Below, one piece after another: positions 5,765-6,833 of a stretch of DNA of 6,833 nucleotides. Both the position numbers and the translations under genes were made by a program. Under the pieces are notes generated by a model. It saw nothing but the letters and a program-made list of their open reading frames with translations, ran no database searches and had not been told where the DNA came from. Source of the stretch: Planctomycetota bacterium (GTDB lineage Bacteria > Planctomycetota > B15-G4 > JADJEK01); the NCBI GenBank assembly GCA_016795255.1, contig JAEUIB010000369.1, forward strand, positions 1-6,833, given 5' to 3'. The stretch's first letter is position 1. Each line of letters begins with the position of its first letter.

Positions 5765-6833
5765 TCAGGAACCGAGCTTCTGGCGCAGGCCATCGACGAG
5801 CGACCGCAACGTCGCTTCCAGCGCTCCGACGTCCTTGCCCTGGCCCTGCGCCAGCGTCGGCTTGCCGCCGCCGCCACCGCCGAGCTGCTTCCCGAGATCG
5901 CGGACGATGTCGCCGGCCTTGACGCCGCGCTTCACCGACGCGTCACCGCACGCCGCGACGAGCGCGACCTGGTCGGCGTGGATCCCGGCCAGGACGACGA
6001 CGGCCGCCGGTTCGATCAACGCGTCCGCGAGGGCGCGCAGCTCGTCGGCGCCGAGGCCTTCCGCGGTGTGGACGAGGACCTTCGTCCCCCCCATGTCGAT
6101 CGCGCGACCACGAATCGAATCGAGGGCGCCGAGAGCCGCATCACGGCGCGTGCGCGCCAGCTCTTTCTCGAGACGCGAGCGCTCGGCGAGCAAGTGCTCG
6201 ACGCGCGCCGCGACGTCGTCCTCGCGCGCCTTCAGCAGTTCCGCGACCGCGCGAACGGCGCGCGACTTGTCGCGCAGCAGCTTGACGGTCCCGGTGCCGG
6301 TGACCGCGACGATGCGGCGGACACCCGCCGCGATCGCTCCGTCCGAGACGATCTTGAGCACGCCGATCTGACCGGTCCGCGCGACGTGCGTACCGCCGCA
6401 CAGCTCGGTGCTCTCGAACTCGGCGCCCAGCTCCGCGTCGACGACCTTGACGACGCGCACGCGGTCGCCGTACTTCTCGCCGAACAGCGCCATCGCGCCC
6501 GCGGCCTTCGCTTCGTCGAACGACGACTCGGACTTCGCGACGTGGAGGTCGCGGAGCACCTGCTGGTTCACCAGATCCTCGACCTGCGCGAGTTGCTCGT
6601 CGGTCGGAGCCTTCGACGCCGTGTAGTCGAACCGCAAGTACTCGGGATGGACCAACGAGCCGGCCTGGGTCGTCTCCGTGCCGAGCACGCGGCGCAACGC
6701 CCAGTGCAGCAGGTGCGTCCCGGTGTGGTTGCGCATCACGTCGGCGCGACGAGTCGTCGCGACGCTGACCTTCCCACTCACGCCGTCCTTGATCGAGCCG
6801 CGCACGACACGCGCCTTGTGCAGGTGAAAGCCG
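5765..6833 (-). CDS. alaS: alanyl-tRNA synthetase, C-terminal part only
   Basis: AlaRS charges tRNA-Ala in the cytoplasm and removes misacylated Ser and Gly through an editing domain. The window holds about 356 codons of the 3' end. The frame is open to the right edge, so the aminoacylation core lies outside. The visible part covers the editing domain, with the zinc/active-site motifs HTGTH (6713-6727) and CGGTH (6386-6400), and the blocks AGAMALFGEKYGDRV and GVRRIVAVTG. A charged coiled-coil segment (around ARVEHLLAERSRLEKEL) follows, then the C-Ala domain with its glycine-rich signature GGGGGGKPTLAQGQGKD. The stop is TGA at 5765-5767. Editing residues look intact. The absence of a terminator leaves open co-transcription with rpmF. 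Confidence 0.96.
   Translation of the reverse strand, partial: GFHLHKARVVRGSIKDGVSGKVSVATTRRADVMRNHTGTHLLHWALRRVLGTETTQAGSLVHPEYLRFDYTASKAPTDEQLAQVEDLVNQQVLRDLHVAKSESSFDEAKAAGAMALFGEKYGDRVRVVKVVDAELGAEFESTELCGGTHVARTGQIGVLKIVSDGAIAAGVRRIVAVTGTGTVKLLRDKSRAVRAVAELLKAREDDVAARVEHLLAERSRLEKELARTRRDAALGALDSIRGRAIDMGGTKVLVHTAEGLGADELRALADALIEPAAVVVLAGIHADQVALVAACGDASVKRGVKAGDIVRDLGKQLGGGGGGKPTLAQGQGKDVGALEATLRSLVDGLRQKLGS

Noticed and set aside
5572..5877. Minus-strand open frame of about 100 codons spanning the alaS-rpmF gap
   Set aside because: It overlaps both alaS and rpmF out of frame, crosses the promoter and hairpins, and has no ribosome site or family resemblance.
1..6833. Search for an undescribed system (defence, mobile, CRISPR, toxin-antitoxin or biosynthetic)
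   Set aside because: Every coding stretch is a known core translation or fatty acid gene with intact motifs. I saw no repeat arrays, integrase, transposase or accessory genes. FabH, FabD, AcpP and FabF also occur in polyketide clusters, but plsX and rpmF and the order here mark primary metabolism.

Overview
This window is a compact bacterial housekeeping locus. All eight recognisable genes lie on the minus strand, so transcription runs from the right edge to the left edge. In that order they are: the 3' end of alaS (alanyl-tRNA synthetase), rpmF (ribosomal protein L32), plsX (phosphate acyltransferase), fabH (KAS III), fabD (malonyl-CoA:ACP transacylase), fabG (3-ketoacyl-ACP reductase), acpP (acyl carrier protein) and fabF (KAS II, cut by the left edge just before its C-terminus). 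The sequence is GC-rich, with mostly G/C third codon positions, and gene spacing is tight. The organism is a high-GC bacterium. The FabD signature GLSLGEYTAL, where most bacteria have GHSLGEY, together with the style of the ACP, recalls Planctomycetota. That assignment rests on memory of the families and is tentative.

Layout: alaS ends at 5765. A 155-bp gap follows that holds a good sigma70-type promoter candidate (-35 at 5742-5747, -10 at 5720-5725). Three inverted repeats lie between that promoter and rpmF. From rpmF to fabG the genes look like one operon: rpmF and plsX are 52 bp apart, plsX and fabH overlap by ATGA, fabH and fabD are 4 bp apart, and fabD and fabG are 27 bp apart with a full-length Shine-Dalgarno sequence. 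A second gap of 179 bp separates fabG from acpP. It contains a long inverted repeat, a second promoter candidate and a strong hairpin in the predicted acpP leader. fabF follows acpP after 32 bp. No gap exceeds 300 bases. No tRNA, mobile element, CRISPR array or integrase is visible.

The genes work as one pathway. FabD loads malonate onto the AcpP phosphopantetheine arm. FabH condenses acetyl-CoA with malonyl-ACP to start chains, FabG performs the first reduction in each cycle, and FabF elongates. PlsX converts finished acyl-ACP to acyl-phosphate, which feeds membrane phospholipid synthesis. Co-transcription with L32 would tie lipid supply to ribosome production.

I found no undescribed biological system here. 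The observations most worth a second look are regulatory: an inverted repeat over the predicted start site of the rpmF-fab operon, the hairpin-rich leaders of rpmF and acpP, and the variant nucleophile elbow of FabD.
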